64,000 nt of DNA, taken from NCBI RefSeq assembly GCF_012395835.1, contig NZ_JAAZSQ010000006.1, positions 136,218 through 200,217 on the forward strand, given 5' to 3'. Shown here piece by piece: positions 16,371 to 24,742 of this stretch (position 1 is the stretch's first letter; each line of letters starts with the position of its first letter). The notes below the pieces were generated by a model that did no database searches, was not told the DNA's origin, and was given only the letters and a program-made list of their open reading frames with translations. Both the position numbers and the translations under genes were made by a program. This DNA comes from Arthrobacter mobilis. Its GTDB lineage: Bacteria; Actinomycetota; Actinomycetes; Actinomycetales; Micrococcaceae.

Positions 16371-17087
16371 ATGAACATGAGCTCGGCAAATGTGTCCGAA
16401 CGCGCGCAGCAGCCCCCGGCCCTGGCCATCTCCACCGTGATCTTCGCCCTTCGGCCGGACTCCGAGCGGACCCGGCCCACCCTGTGGCTGCCGCTGGTGC
16501 GCCGGACCCGCCAACCGTTCCGGGATCTGTGGGCGCTGCCGGGCGGGCCGCTGAGTGCCACCGAATCCCTGCAGGATGCTGCGGCACGGAACCTGCAGGA
16601 AACCACCGGCCTGCAGCCGAGCTACCTCGAACAGCTGTATGCCTTCGGGGGCCTGGACCGCTCGCCGTCCCAGCGGGTGGTCTCGATCGTCTACTGGGCA
16701 CTGGTGAAGCCGGACGAGGCGGCCCTGGCCCGGGAGACGGAGAACGTGCGCTGGTTCCGGGCGGACCGCCTGGACAAGCTGGCCTTCGACCACAACCTGA
16801 TCGTGGACTATGGGCTCTGGCGGCTGCGGAACAAGGTCGAGTACGGCTCGATCGCCTACGACCTGCTCGGCGACAGGTTCACCCTTGCCCAGGTCCGCGA
16901 AGTCTACGAGGCGGTGCTGGGCCGGACGCTGGACCCGGCGAACTTCCGCCGCCACCTGCGCGCCACCCCGGACATCGAGGCAACCGACGAATACCTTCAG
17001 GGCGTGCGGCACCGGCCGCCTCGCCTGTACCGCTATACCGGCGCTGCCGCCCAGCGCAACAACGGCCCGCTCAGCCAGTCCGGCTGA
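16371..17087 (+). CDS. nrtR: NrtR/NdnR-family Nudix transcriptional regulator of NAD synthesis
   Basis: A 238-residue protein with an N-terminal Nudix fold (about 15-150) and a C-terminal winged helix (about 155-215, including TLAQVREVYEAVLGRTLDPANFRRHL). The Nudix box is degenerate (GGPLSATESLQDAAARNLQETTG rather than GX5EX7REUXEEXGU), so it should bind ADP-ribose rather than hydrolyse it. ATG at 16371 is preceded by GGAGG. It heads the nadA-nadB-nadC-nadS operon, the same order as the NAD-responsive repressor NdnR in Corynebacterium glutamicum, which is released by ADP-ribose. Two candidate operators lie at its promoter. Confidence 0.9.
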   Translation: MNMSSANVSERAQQPPALAISTVIFALRPDSERTRPTLWLPLVRRTRQPFRDLWALPGGPLSATESLQDAAARNLQETTGLQPSYLEQLYAFGGLDRSPSQRVVSIVYWALVKPDEAALARETENVRWFRADRLDKLAFDHNLIVDYGLWRLRNKVEYGSIAYDLLGDRFTLAQVREVYEAVLGRTLDPANFRRHLRATPDIEATDEYLQGVRHRPPRLYRYTGAAAQRNNGPLSQSG

Positions 17088-17135
17088 GCGGCCGCACCAC
17101 AGGAACCCCAGCCAGGCAGAACAACGGAGAAGACC

Positions 17136-18458
17136 ATGGCATCAGTCACCACCACCATCGAGCTCATCACCCGCGAGGAAGCCCTGGCGCGGCCGGCCGC
17201 CGGCAGCACCTGCAGCCCGGACCTCGCCAAGGGCCCGTGGGCCTTCGACGCCCCCGCAGCTCCGGCAGCCTGGGCGCCGTCCTACGGCCCCGGTGCCTCG
17301 ATGGCCGATGACGCCCCGCTCTCCACGCCCCGCCAGGGCCAGATCCCGGAGGAGTACCGGCTGGCCTCGGATGCCGAGCTGGAGGCCCGGATCCTGGCCG
17401 CGAAGCAGAAGCTGGGGGAGAAGCTGGTGATCCTGGGCCATTTCTACCAGCGCGACGAAGTGGTCAGGTACGCGGACTTCGTCGGCGACTCCTTCCAGCT
17501 GGCCCGCGCCGCGAAGGAGAAGCCGGAAGCCGAGATCATCGTCTTCTGCGGCGTGCACTTCATGGCCGAGACCGCCGACATGCTCTCCCGCCCGGAGCAG
17601 GCGGTGATCCTGCCCAACCTGGCCGCCGGCTGCTCGATGGCGGACATGGCCGACGCCGATTCGGTCCAGGCCTGCTGGGAGCAGCTCGCCGGCATCTTCG
17701 GCACCGAGCCCGACGCCGACGGAAAAATTCCGGTCATGCCCGTCACCTACATGAACTGCTCGGCGGCCCTGAAGGCCTTCGTCGGCGAGCACGGCGGCAT
17801 TGTCTGCACCTCCTCCAACGCCGCCACCGTGCTGGAATGGGCCTTCGAGCGGGCCCAGCGCGTGCTCTTCTTCCCGGACCAGCACCTGGGCCGCAACACC
17901 GCCAAGGCCATGGGCGTGCCGCTGGAGCAGATGCCGATGTGGAATCCCCGCCAGGCGCTCGGCGGCAACGACGAACAGACCCTGCTGGACTCCAGGGTGA
18001 TCCTCTGGCACGGCTTCTGCTCGGTGCACAAGCGCTTCACCGTGGAGCAGATCGAGAAGGCCCGTGCCGACTACTCCGGCGTGCGGGTGATCGTGCACCC
18101 GGAGTGCCCGATGCCGGTGGTCGACGCCGCGGACGAGTCCGGATCCACCGACTACATCCGCAAGGCCATCGCCGCCGCCGAGGAGCCCACCGTCTTCGCC
18201 GTCGGCACCGAGATCAACATGGTCAACCGCCTCGCTGCCGAGTTCCCGCAGCACACCATCTTCTGCCTGGACCCGGTGATTTGCCCGTGTTCGACGATGT
18301 ACCGGATCCACCCGGGCTACCTGGCCTGGGTCCTGGAAGCCTACGCCGGCACCGGGACCCTGCCAGGCGGCGAGATCCTGAACCGGATTACCGTGCCCGA
18401 GTCCGTGGCCGTGCCGGCCCGGGTGGCCCTCGAGCGGATGCTGGCTGCCCGGCCATGA
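17136..18458 (+). CDS. nadA: Quinolinate synthase A
   Basis: The [4Fe-4S] enzyme condensing iminoaspartate with dihydroxyacetone phosphate to quinolinate, 440 aa. Family signatures: GHFYQRDEVV, AAGCSMADMAD, VTYMNCSAALKAF, HPECPMPVVDAADESGST and the C-terminal CPCSTMYRIHPG; the cluster-binding cysteines are among these. An extra N-terminal 70 residues precede the first conserved block, as in other actinobacterial NadA. ATG follows GGAGAAG 48 nt after nrtR. Its stop overlaps the nadB start (ATGA). Confidence 0.97.
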   Translation: MASVTTTIELITREEALARPAAGSTCSPDLAKGPWAFDAPAAPAAWAPSYGPGASMADDAPLSTPRQGQIPEEYRLASDAELEARILAAKQKLGEKLVILGHFYQRDEVVRYADFVGDSFQLARAAKEKPEAEIIVFCGVHFMAETADMLSRPEQAVILPNLAAGCSMADMADADSVQACWEQLAGIFGTEPDADGKIPVMPVTYMNCSAALKAFVGEHGGIVCTSSNAATVLEWAFERAQRVLFFPDQHLGRNTAKAMGVPLEQMPMWNPRQALGGNDEQTLLDSRVILWHGFCSVHKRFTVEQIEKARADYSGVRVIVHPECPMPVVDAADESGSTDYIRKAIAAAEEPTVFAVGTEINMVNRLAAEFPQHTIFCLDPVICPCSTMYRIHPGYLAWVLEAYAGTGTLPGGEILNRITVPESVAVPARVALERMLAARP

Positions 18459-20089
18459 CCCCGGCTGTGTCCCCGGCCAAGCTGCGCGTCGTCGTCGTCG
18501 GTTCAGGCATCGCCGGCCTCTACGCCGCGGCGCTGGCGGCCCGGCGCCCGGCAACAGCCGTCACGCTGGTGACCAAGGGCGCCCTGGAGCAGAGCAACAC
18601 CTGGCACGCCCAGGGCGGGATCACCGCCGTCACCGACCAAGGCCGTGCCGCGGGGGACTCCGTGGCCGCCCACGTGGCCGATACCCTGCGCGCCGGTGCG
18701 GGAATGAACGACGGCGCCGCCGTGCGCCTGCTCTGCGCCGCGGCGGGGCGGGAAATCGCCACCCTGGACCGCTGGGGCGTTCCCTTCGACCGCACCGGCG
18801 GCGGCTATGCGCTGGGCCTGGAGGGCGCGCACTCGGCACCCCGGATCCTGCACATCGGCGGGGACCGCACCGGTGCCGGCATTGCGGCAGCCCTGATCGG
18901 GCAGGTCCGGGACCTGGCCGGGGCCGGGCAGCTCCAGCTGCGCGAGCATACCGCCGTGTCCGGTCTGCTGCGCAGCGGCAGCCGGGCCGGTGCCGGCGTC
19001 ACCGGCGTCCGGCTGCAACCGGCAGGCACCGGCGGCAGCAGCGGCGCCGGCACGGTCGAGGAGCTGCCGGCGGACGTCGTCGTGCTCGCCACCGGGGGCG
19101 CAGGCCAGCTCTTCGAGGCGACCACCAATCCGGCCGGAGCCACCGGCGACGGCGTGGCGCTGGCCTGGGAGGCCGGCGCAGTGCTGTCGGACCTGGAGTT
19201 CATCCAGTTCCACCCCACACTGCTGGACCCGGCCGCTACGGGCGGACAGTCCTTCATGGTCTCCGAAGCCGTCCGCGGCGAAGGGGCCCTGCTGGTCGAC
19301 TCCGCCGGCGGGCGCTTTATGCCCGGCAGCCATCCGGACGCCGAACTGGCCCCGCGCGACGTCGTCTCCCGCGCCATCCACCGCCGCCAGCGCGAGCTGG
19401 CCCAGCAAGGACTGGAGCCGGTCGTCTACCTGGATGCCACGGTGGTCGCGGCGGCCAAGGGGGAGCAGTTCCTGTCCCGCCGGTTCCCGATGATCGACGC
19501 GACGGTGCGGGCCCTGGGCTTCGACTGGACCCGCCAGCCGCTGCCGGTGGTGCCCGCCTCGCACTACTGGATGGGCGGGGTGCGCACGGACCTGGATGCG
19601 CGCACCTCGGTGCCCGGGCTCTTCGCCGTCGGCGAGGTAGCCTGCACCGGCGTGCACGGGGCGAACCGGCTGGCCTCGAACTCGCTGCTGGAGGGCCTGG
19701 TCTTCGCCCGCCGGGCCGTGGAAGCCCTGGACGGGTACCGGACGGCCCCGGCCTTCGCCGCGCAGCCGCTGGCCTTCGACGAGGGGGACACCGCCTGCAC
19801 GGCCGCCGGGATCCAGGCCCTGATGACTTCCGCCGCCGGCGTGGCCCGGGACGGGGCCGGGCTGGAGCTGGCGGCCAAGCAGCTGGCCGAGTGGACCGCC
19901 GGCCCCGGCGCCACCCCGGATGCCGGACCGGACAATGACACGGCGGCGCTGCTCACCGTGGCCCGGCTGGTGGCCGCCGCCGCGGCAGCCCGCCGCAACT
20001 CGGTGGGCGCACACTACCGCACCGACTTCGAACAAGCCCCCGCAGGCCGGGGACACCTCAGCTTCGTCAAAGAACAGGACCAGCCATGA
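18455..20089 (+). CDS. nadB: L-aspartate oxidase
   Basis: FAD enzyme, 544 aa, oxidising aspartate to iminoaspartate for NadA. The dinucleotide motif VVGSGIAGLYAA lies near the start. Other blocks are NTWHAQGGITAV, EFIQFHPT, RDVVSRAI, SHYWMGGVRTDLD and GVHGANRLASNSLLEGLVF, the last distinguishing it from succinate dehydrogenase flavoproteins. It overlaps nadA by 4 nt (ATGA) and nadC likewise, so the three are translationally coupled. Confidence 0.97.
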   Translation: MTPAVSPAKLRVVVVGSGIAGLYAAALAARRPATAVTLVTKGALEQSNTWHAQGGITAVTDQGRAAGDSVAAHVADTLRAGAGMNDGAAVRLLCAAAGREIATLDRWGVPFDRTGGGYALGLEGAHSAPRILHIGGDRTGAGIAAALIGQVRDLAGAGQLQLREHTAVSGLLRSGSRAGAGVTGVRLQPAGTGGSSGAGTVEELPADVVVLATGGAGQLFEATTNPAGATGDGVALAWEAGAVLSDLEFIQFHPTLLDPAATGGQSFMVSEAVRGEGALLVDSAGGRFMPGSHPDAELAPRDVVSRAIHRRQRELAQQGLEPVVYLDATVVAAAKGEQFLSRRFPMIDATVRALGFDWTRQPLPVVPASHYWMGGVRTDLDARTSVPGLFAVGEVACTGVHGANRLASNSLLEGLVFARRAVEALDGYRTAPAFAAQPLAFDEGDTACTAAGIQALMTSAAGVARDGAGLELAAKQLAEWTAGPGATPDAGPDNDTAALLTVARLVAAAAAARRNSVGAHYRTDFEQAPAGRGHLSFVKEQDQP

Positions 20090-20973
20090 CCCGCATCCTC
20101 CCCGCCGACCAGCCCGCCGTGGAGCGCATTGTCGCCGCCGCGCTCGCCGAGGACGCGCCCTGGGGGGACATCACCTCCACTGCCCTGATCCCGGACTCTG
20201 CCACGGCCACCGCCGAACTCACCGCCCGCGAGCCCGGAGTCTTCGCCGGCGCCGAGGTCCTGCGCACCGTTTTCCGGCAGGTTGACGCCGCCGTCGAGGT
20301 TTCGCTCAAGGTCGCGGACGGGGACAGCTTCGGCACCGGCCAGGTGCTCGCGGTCATCAGCGGCAGCGCGCGGGCGGTCCTGCTGGGCGAGCGCGTGGCG
20401 CTGAACCTGCTCCAGCGCCTGTGCGGCATCGCCACCCTGACCGCGGCCTTCGTCCGCGAAACGGCCGGAACCAAGGCCCGGGTCGCCGACACGCGCAAGA
20501 CCACTCCCGGACTGCGCGCCCTGGAACGCTTCGCCGTGCGCTGCGGCGGCGGGCACAACCACCGGTACTCGCTCTCCGACGCGGTAATGGCTAAGGACAA
20601 CCACCTGGCCGTGATTACCGGCGGCAGCCGCAACCTGACCGAAGCCCTGGCCGAAGCCCGGGCCGCCCTGCCGCACACGGTGCATTTCGAGGTGGAAGTG
20701 GACTCCCCGGAGCAGATCGAGCCGGTGCTGGCCGCCGGCGTGGACACCATCATGCTGGACAACTTCAGCCTGGAGCAGCTGCGGGCCGGGGTCGAGCAGG
20801 TCGCCGGGCGGGCCCTGGTCGAGGCCAGCGGCAACGTCCGGCTGGAGACGGTGGCGCAGATTGCCGCCACCGGGGTGGACATCATCTCCTCGGGAGCGCT
20901 GACCCACAGCGTTCGGTCCCTGGACCTGGGCCTGGACATGAGCATGGGCGGCGCCGCGGACGCGCGCGCCTGA
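20086..20973 (+). CDS. nadC: Nicotinate-nucleotide pyrophosphorylase (quinolinate phosphoribosyltransferase)
   Basis: Converts quinolinate and PRPP to nicotinate mononucleotide; 295 aa, normal length. Active-site blocks: DTRKTTPGLRALERFAVRCG, GGGHNHRYSLSDAVMAKDNH, VEVDSPEQ and SGALTHSV. ATG overlaps the nadB stop (ATGA). Confidence 0.97.
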   Translation: MTRILPADQPAVERIVAAALAEDAPWGDITSTALIPDSATATAELTAREPGVFAGAEVLRTVFRQVDAAVEVSLKVADGDSFGTGQVLAVISGSARAVLLGERVALNLLQRLCGIATLTAAFVRETAGTKARVADTRKTTPGLRALERFAVRCGGGHNHRYSLSDAVMAKDNHLAVITGGSRNLTEALAEARAALPHTVHFEVEVDSPEQIEPVLAAGVDTIMLDNFSLEQLRAGVEQVAGRALVEASGNVRLETVAQIAATGVDIISSGALTHSVRSLDLGLDMSMGGAADARA

Positions 20974-20998
20974 GGCATCCGGGATTGAGGCACAGCAG

Positions 20999-22141
20999 AT
21001 GATCTACCTGGATTCGGCCGCCACGACGCCGGTACGCCGCGAAGTGCTCGAGGCCATGTGGCCGGCACTGACCCAGGACTTCGGCAACCCCTCCAGCCAC
21101 CACACCGTGGGGGAGGCCGCGGCCCGGGCGCTGGAGTATGCCCGGGGCAAGGCCGCAGCGGTGCTTGGCTGCCGGCCCGGGGAAGTCATCTTCACCTCCG
21201 GCGGCACCGAGGCCAACAACCTGGCGGTCAAGGGCATTGCCCTGGCCCGGCCGCGGGGCCGGCACCTGGTCATCAGCGCCGTGGAGCATCCATCCGTCGC
21301 CGAGGCCGCAGAGTACCTGGAGCGCTTCCACGGTTTCCGCGTGACCCGCGTCCCCGTGGACCCGGACGGAACGGTGGACCTGGCCGCGCTGGAAGCCGCC
21401 CTGACGCCGGAAACCACGCTGTGCTCGGTGATGTACGCGAACAACGAGGTGGGCACCATCCAGCCCGTGGTCCGGATCGGCAGGCTCTGCCGGGCGGCAG
21501 GAGTGCCCTTCCACGTGGATGCCGTCCAGGCCGCCGGCTGGCTGCCGCTGGATGTTGCCGGACTCGGCGCCGACGCCCTGAGCGTCTCCGGGCACAAGCT
21601 GGGCGCTCCCAAGGGCAGCGGCCTGCTGTATGCGGCCGGCCGGATTGCGCTGGAGCCGCTCATCCACGGCGGCGGGCAGGAACGCGGCCGGCGGTCCGGC
21701 ACCGAAAACGTGGCCGGCGCCGTCGGCACCGCCACCGCGCTGGCACTGGCCGAGGCCGAACGCACCGAGGCTGCGCCCCGGCTGGCCCGCTACCGCGACT
21801 ATCTGGTGGACCAGGTCCTCGGTGCGCTGCCGGAGGCCGTGCTCACCGGCCACCGGCAGGACCGGCTGCCGGGCAGCGCCTCGTTCTGCTTCCCGGGCAC
21901 CTCCGGCGAGGCCGTGCTGCTCGAGCTGGAGCGGCGCGGCATCGTCTGCTCCTCCGGGTCGGCCTGCCACGCCGGATCGGATGAGCCTTCGGCCGTCCTG
22001 CTGGCCATGGGCATCGAACCCGCCGTTGCGCAGACTGCGGTCCGGCTGACCCTGCCCGCCGCCGTGAAGGAGGCCGAAGTCGCCCTGGCCGCGCGCGCCG
22101 TCGTCGCCGCCGTGCGGCAGGTGCAGGCGCTGGCACGCTGA
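20999..22141 (+). CDS. nadS: Cysteine desulfurase (NifS/IscS-like) of the nad operon
   Basis: PLP enzyme, 380 aa. The Schiff-base Lys is K200 in SVSGHKLGAPKG and the persulfide Cys is C323 in SSGSACHAG; EHPSV and NNEVGTIQP are family blocks. It follows nadC by 25 nt. In C. glutamicum and other bacteria a dedicated desulfurase in the nad operon builds the iron-sulfur cluster of NadA, and that role is inferred here. A perfect GTG...TGA match to tRNA-thiolation partners is absent, so a tRNA role is less likely. Confidence 0.88.
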   Translation: MIYLDSAATTPVRREVLEAMWPALTQDFGNPSSHHTVGEAAARALEYARGKAAAVLGCRPGEVIFTSGGTEANNLAVKGIALARPRGRHLVISAVEHPSVAEAAEYLERFHGFRVTRVPVDPDGTVDLAALEAALTPETTLCSVMYANNEVGTIQPVVRIGRLCRAAGVPFHVDAVQAAGWLPLDVAGLGADALSVSGHKLGAPKGSGLLYAAGRIALEPLIHGGGQERGRRSGTENVAGAVGTATALALAEAERTEAAPRLARYRDYLVDQVLGALPEAVLTGHRQDRLPGSASFCFPGTSGEAVLLELERRGIVCSSGSACHAGSDEPSAVLLAMGIEPAVAQTAVRLTLPAAVKEAEVALAARAVVAAVRQVQALAR

Positions 22142-22177
22142 GCGCCCCGCACCGCCCTCATGCGGACAGGTGGGCGC
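22142..22177 (+). terminator. Candidate terminator of the nad operon
   Basis: GCGCC (22142-22146) with CACC (22150-22153) pairs to GGTG (22169-22172) and GGCGC (22173-22177), with a 3-nt bulge, then GTTT. It starts at the nadS stop. Confidence 0.45.
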
Positions 22178-22260
22178 GTTTAGGCAAAGCGGCCCCGGGC
22201 ACGGATAATTGGTTCGGCCCCTCCGCGGGCCGGAAGATCCACCCCTGCACAGGAGCGTTC

Positions 22261-23067
22261 ATGCGACGAGCCGTTTCGGCCCGGATTGCCGCCACCACCA
22301 CCGCCAACACCTCCATGGTCTTCGCCGTGGCCGCGGTCCGGAACCCGGGCTTTGAGGCCTTCGAGGAGCAGTTGACCGTGCTGGTGAACTCCGAGCCGGT
22401 GCCGGTACGGGAACTGTCTGACGTGCACGGGGGCCGGCTCCATGTCCTGACGGTGGCCGAGCCTTCCACGGTGGAGTTGGAGTACACGGCCACTGTGGAA
22501 GGCTCGGCCGTGCCCGAAGCGGCAGACGAAGTGGAGCTGATCAAGTACGTCCGGCCCAGCCGCTACTGCGAGTCGGACCACCTGCTGCCCACCTCCTACG
22601 CCGAATTCGGTGGGCTGCGCGGCACCGGACTGCTGGCGGCGGTGCGCGACTGGGTGGGCAGGGAACTGCGCTATGTCAGCGGCTCCTCCCGCCATACTGA
22701 CGGGGCGGTGCAGACGCTGCTGGCCCGCCGCGGGGTGTGCCGCGACTATGCGCACCTGGTGGTCTCGCTGCTGCGGGCCAAGGACGTTCCGGCCCGGCTG
22801 GCCGCGGTCTACGCCCCTGGCCTGGAGCCGATGGATTTCCATGCCGTCGCCGAAGCGTATGTCGACGGCGCCTGGCATGTTGTCGACGCCACCGGCCTGG
22901 CCTCCCGGCACAGCCTGCTGCGGATCGCTACCGGCCGGGATGCCTCCGACACCGCCTTCCTCTCGACAGTGGGCGGAAGCCTGTCGCTGACCCGGCTTAA
23001 GGTCACCGCGGAGATCGACGAACCCGTGCCCGACGAGGATCCGGCGGCCCTGGTCCAGCTCGGCTAG
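22261..23067 (+). CDS. Transglutaminase-like (cysteine protease fold) protein
   Basis: A 268-residue cytoplasmic protein with a transglutaminase core in the second half. The Cys-His-Asp triad is visible as GVCRDYAHL (C160), MDFHAVAEAY (H194) and HVVDATG (D209). The N-terminal 100 residues are beta-rich, as in the N-terminal bacterial transglutaminase-like domain. ATG at 22261 follows AGGAG. The likely reaction is peptide hydrolysis or amide transfer, substrate unknown. It is not obviously linked to its neighbours. Confidence 0.85.
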   Translation: MRRAVSARIAATTTANTSMVFAVAAVRNPGFEAFEEQLTVLVNSEPVPVRELSDVHGGRLHVLTVAEPSTVELEYTATVEGSAVPEAADEVELIKYVRPSRYCESDHLLPTSYAEFGGLRGTGLLAAVRDWVGRELRYVSGSSRHTDGAVQTLLARRGVCRDYAHLVVSLLRAKDVPARLAAVYAPGLEPMDFHAVAEAYVDGAWHVVDATGLASRHSLLRIATGRDASDTAFLSTVGGSLSLTRLKVTAEIDEPVPDEDPAALVQLG

Positions 23068-23100
23068 CAGCCGGCCCGCCCCATGGCCCGGGGCGGCCGG

Positions 23101-23916
23101 TCAGTCCCTGAAGGCCAGCATCGACAGGCTCATCACGCCGTATTTGCCGCTCGCGGCCTGCGCGCTGCCGGAGAGGAAGCCATAGTCGTTGCGCCTCATT
23201 TGGTCCAGGCGTAGCCCGCTGCCGGTCATCAGCTGCTGGTAGGTGTCCACCTGCTCCGCGCCGCCGATGCAGGCCGCCCACAGGTCGGCATTGCATACAA
23301 TCTGCTGTGCCAGCTGCCGGCGGCTAACGATGTCGGCGATGGCCAGGCGGCCTCCGGGCTTCAGCACGCGGGCCGCCTCGCGGAACACGGCGGCCTTGTC
23401 CGGGGACAGATTGATGACGCCGTTGGAAATGATGCAGTCAAAGCTGGCGTCCTCGAACGGAAGGTCCTCGATGTGGCCGAAGACGAAGGACGCAGCCGGG
23501 AATCCGGCCCGCAGGGCCTCTGCCTTCTGCAGCTGCTCCTGGGTCATGTCCAGGCCCACCGCGCGCCCCTCCGGACCCACCGCGGCGGCGGCGATGAAGA
23601 GGTCCATCCCGGAACCGCAGCCCAGGTCCAGCACTGCTTCTCCCGGGGACAGCCGGGCCAGGTCGAAGAAGTAGCCGACGCCGGCGAAGGACTCAACGGC
23701 GCCCGGCGGCACCGCATCGAGGTGTTGCGGCGGATAACCCAGGCGTTCGGCCAGGGCCCGGCCCATCTCGAAGTGGTAGCGGCCCCGCGGCTCCTGCGCC
23801 ACCCGCCGGTAGATCTCCTTGACCTTGGCCTCCAGTTCGGCCCGGTCCACGGTCTGGGTCCCGCTGTCCACGGCCGTGTCCGTCCCGCTGCGGACGGTTC
23901 CGATGGCATCGTTCAT
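23101..23916 (-). CDS. arsM: Arsenite methyltransferase (ArsM-like)
   Basis: SAM-dependent methyltransferase, 271 aa. The SAM motif is [11 protein letters not shown] (94-104). ArsM-type cysteines are seen in [15 protein letters not shown] (C161) and [13 protein letters not shown] (C208, C216), matching two of the three arsenic-binding positions of the family; the N-terminal one is not apparent. It is divergent from an arsR-rhodanese gene and shares a control region with two ArsR-like palindromes, which supports arsenic over other methyltransferase roles. The gene ends 33 nt from the convergent transglutaminase gene. Confidence 0.85.
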   Translation of the reverse strand: MNDAIGTVRSGTDTAVDSGTQTVDRAELEAKVKEIYRRVAQEPRGRYHFEMGRALAERLGYPPQHLDAVPPGAVESFAGVGYFFDLARLSPGEAVLDLGCGSGMDLFIAAAAVGPEGRAVGLDMTQEQLQKAEALRAGFPAASFVFGHIEDLPFEDASFDCIISNGVINLSPDKAAVFREAARVLKPGGRLAIADIVSRRQLAQQIVCNADLWAACIGGAEQVDTYQQLMTGSGLRLDQMRRNDYGFLSGSAQAASGKYGVMSLSMLAFRD

Positions 23917-23967
23917 GGCGGTTCGCCTCTTTCCTGGCGGGCGGCCCGTCGCAGGAGCCTGCCCTGC

Positions 23968-23989
23968 TATTCAAGATATTAATTGAATA
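23968..23989. promoter_or_regulatory. ArsR-like operator 1
   Basis: TATTCAA (23968-23974) and TTGAATA (23983-23989) are perfect inverted 7-mers with an AT-rich 8-nt spacer. ArsR/SmtB repressors typically bind TCAA/TTGA half-sites of this kind. It lies between divergent arsM and arsR. Confidence 0.6.
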
Positions 23990-24012
23990 GTGGTTCTGTC
24001 CGGGGTAGATTG

Positions 24013-24027
24013 TCAAGTAACACTTGA
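24013..24027. promoter_or_regulatory. ArsR-like operator 2
   Basis: TCAAGTAACACTTGA is a perfect palindrome with a 3-nt centre, 23 nt before the arsR-rhodanese start, so autoregulation is likely. It shares the TCAA/TTGA half-sites of the first operator. Confidence 0.6.
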
Positions 24028-24049
24028 ACAGATTCCGGGAGGGTCCGGT

Positions 24050-24733
24050 ATGGGCAGCCGCGAGGCCAAAAACGCACTGTTCGATGCCTTCGCCGCAGTG
24101 GCGAAGGCTCTGGGAAGCGGGCGCCGCGCGGAAATCGTGGACATCCTGGCCCAGGGAGAACGTTCCGTGGACGAGCTGGCCCGGGAAATCGGCCAGACCG
24201 TCGCCAATACTTCGCAGCACCTGCAGCAGTTGTTGCGCGCAGGCCTGGTGGACACCCGCCGGGACGGCAACCGGATCTACTATTCGCTCAGCGGCCCCGC
24301 GGTCTCCCGGCTGTGGGCGGCCGTGCGGCAGGTGGCGGCCGGGCACGCGGCCCGGCTTGAGGAAGTGGCGGCGGCGTATCTGGGGGACCGTTCCGGCATG
24401 ACCGTGCTGACCCGGCCCGAGCTCTCGGAACGGCTCCAGGCCGGTGACGTGGTGGTCGTCGACGTCCGCCCGGACGCCGAGTTCCGTTCCGGCCACATTG
24501 CCGGGGCCCTCTCCCTGCCGGTTAGGGAGCTGGAGAAGCGGCTGGACGAACTGCCGGCCGGCCGCACCGTGGTGGCTTATTGCCGCGGACCGTTCTGTGT
24601 CTTTGCCGACGACGCCGTCCGGACCTTGCAGCGGTACGGCATTCCCGCAGCCCGGCTGGAAGAGGGCTATCCGGAGTGGGCGGCGGCCGGCCTGCCGGTG
24701 GAGGTCCACCGGCCCGGGGCCGTTCCCGGATAG
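24050..24733 (+). CDS. ArsR-family regulator fused to a rhodanese domain
   Basis: A 227-residue fusion. Residues about 8-95 form an ArsR winged helix (ERSVDELAREIGQTVANTSQHL is the recognition region), lacking the classic ELCVCDL metal-site cysteines. Residues about 115-220 form a rhodanese domain (VVVVDVRPDAEFRSGHIAGA) with active-site loop CRGPFC, C178 as the persulfide Cys and C183 nearby. ATG at 24050 follows GGAGGG. Such fusions may sense sulfane sulfur or arsenic via the rhodanese cysteine. It is the first gene of a unit with the MFS transporter and is divergent from arsM. Confidence 0.9.
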   Translation: MGSREAKNALFDAFAAVAKALGSGRRAEIVDILAQGERSVDELAREIGQTVANTSQHLQQLLRAGLVDTRRDGNRIYYSLSGPAVSRLWAAVRQVAAGHAARLEEVAAAYLGDRSGMTVLTRPELSERLQAGDVVVVDVRPDAEFRSGHIAGALSLPVRELEKRLDELPAGRTVVAYCRGPFCVFADDAVRTLQRYGIPAARLEEGYPEWAAAGLPVEVHRPGAVPG

Positions 24734-24742
24734 GCATGCAGC

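Noticed and set aside
20999-22141. Desulfurase as a tRNA-thiolation partner
   Set aside because: No MnmA-like gene lies nearby and the gene continues the nad operon.
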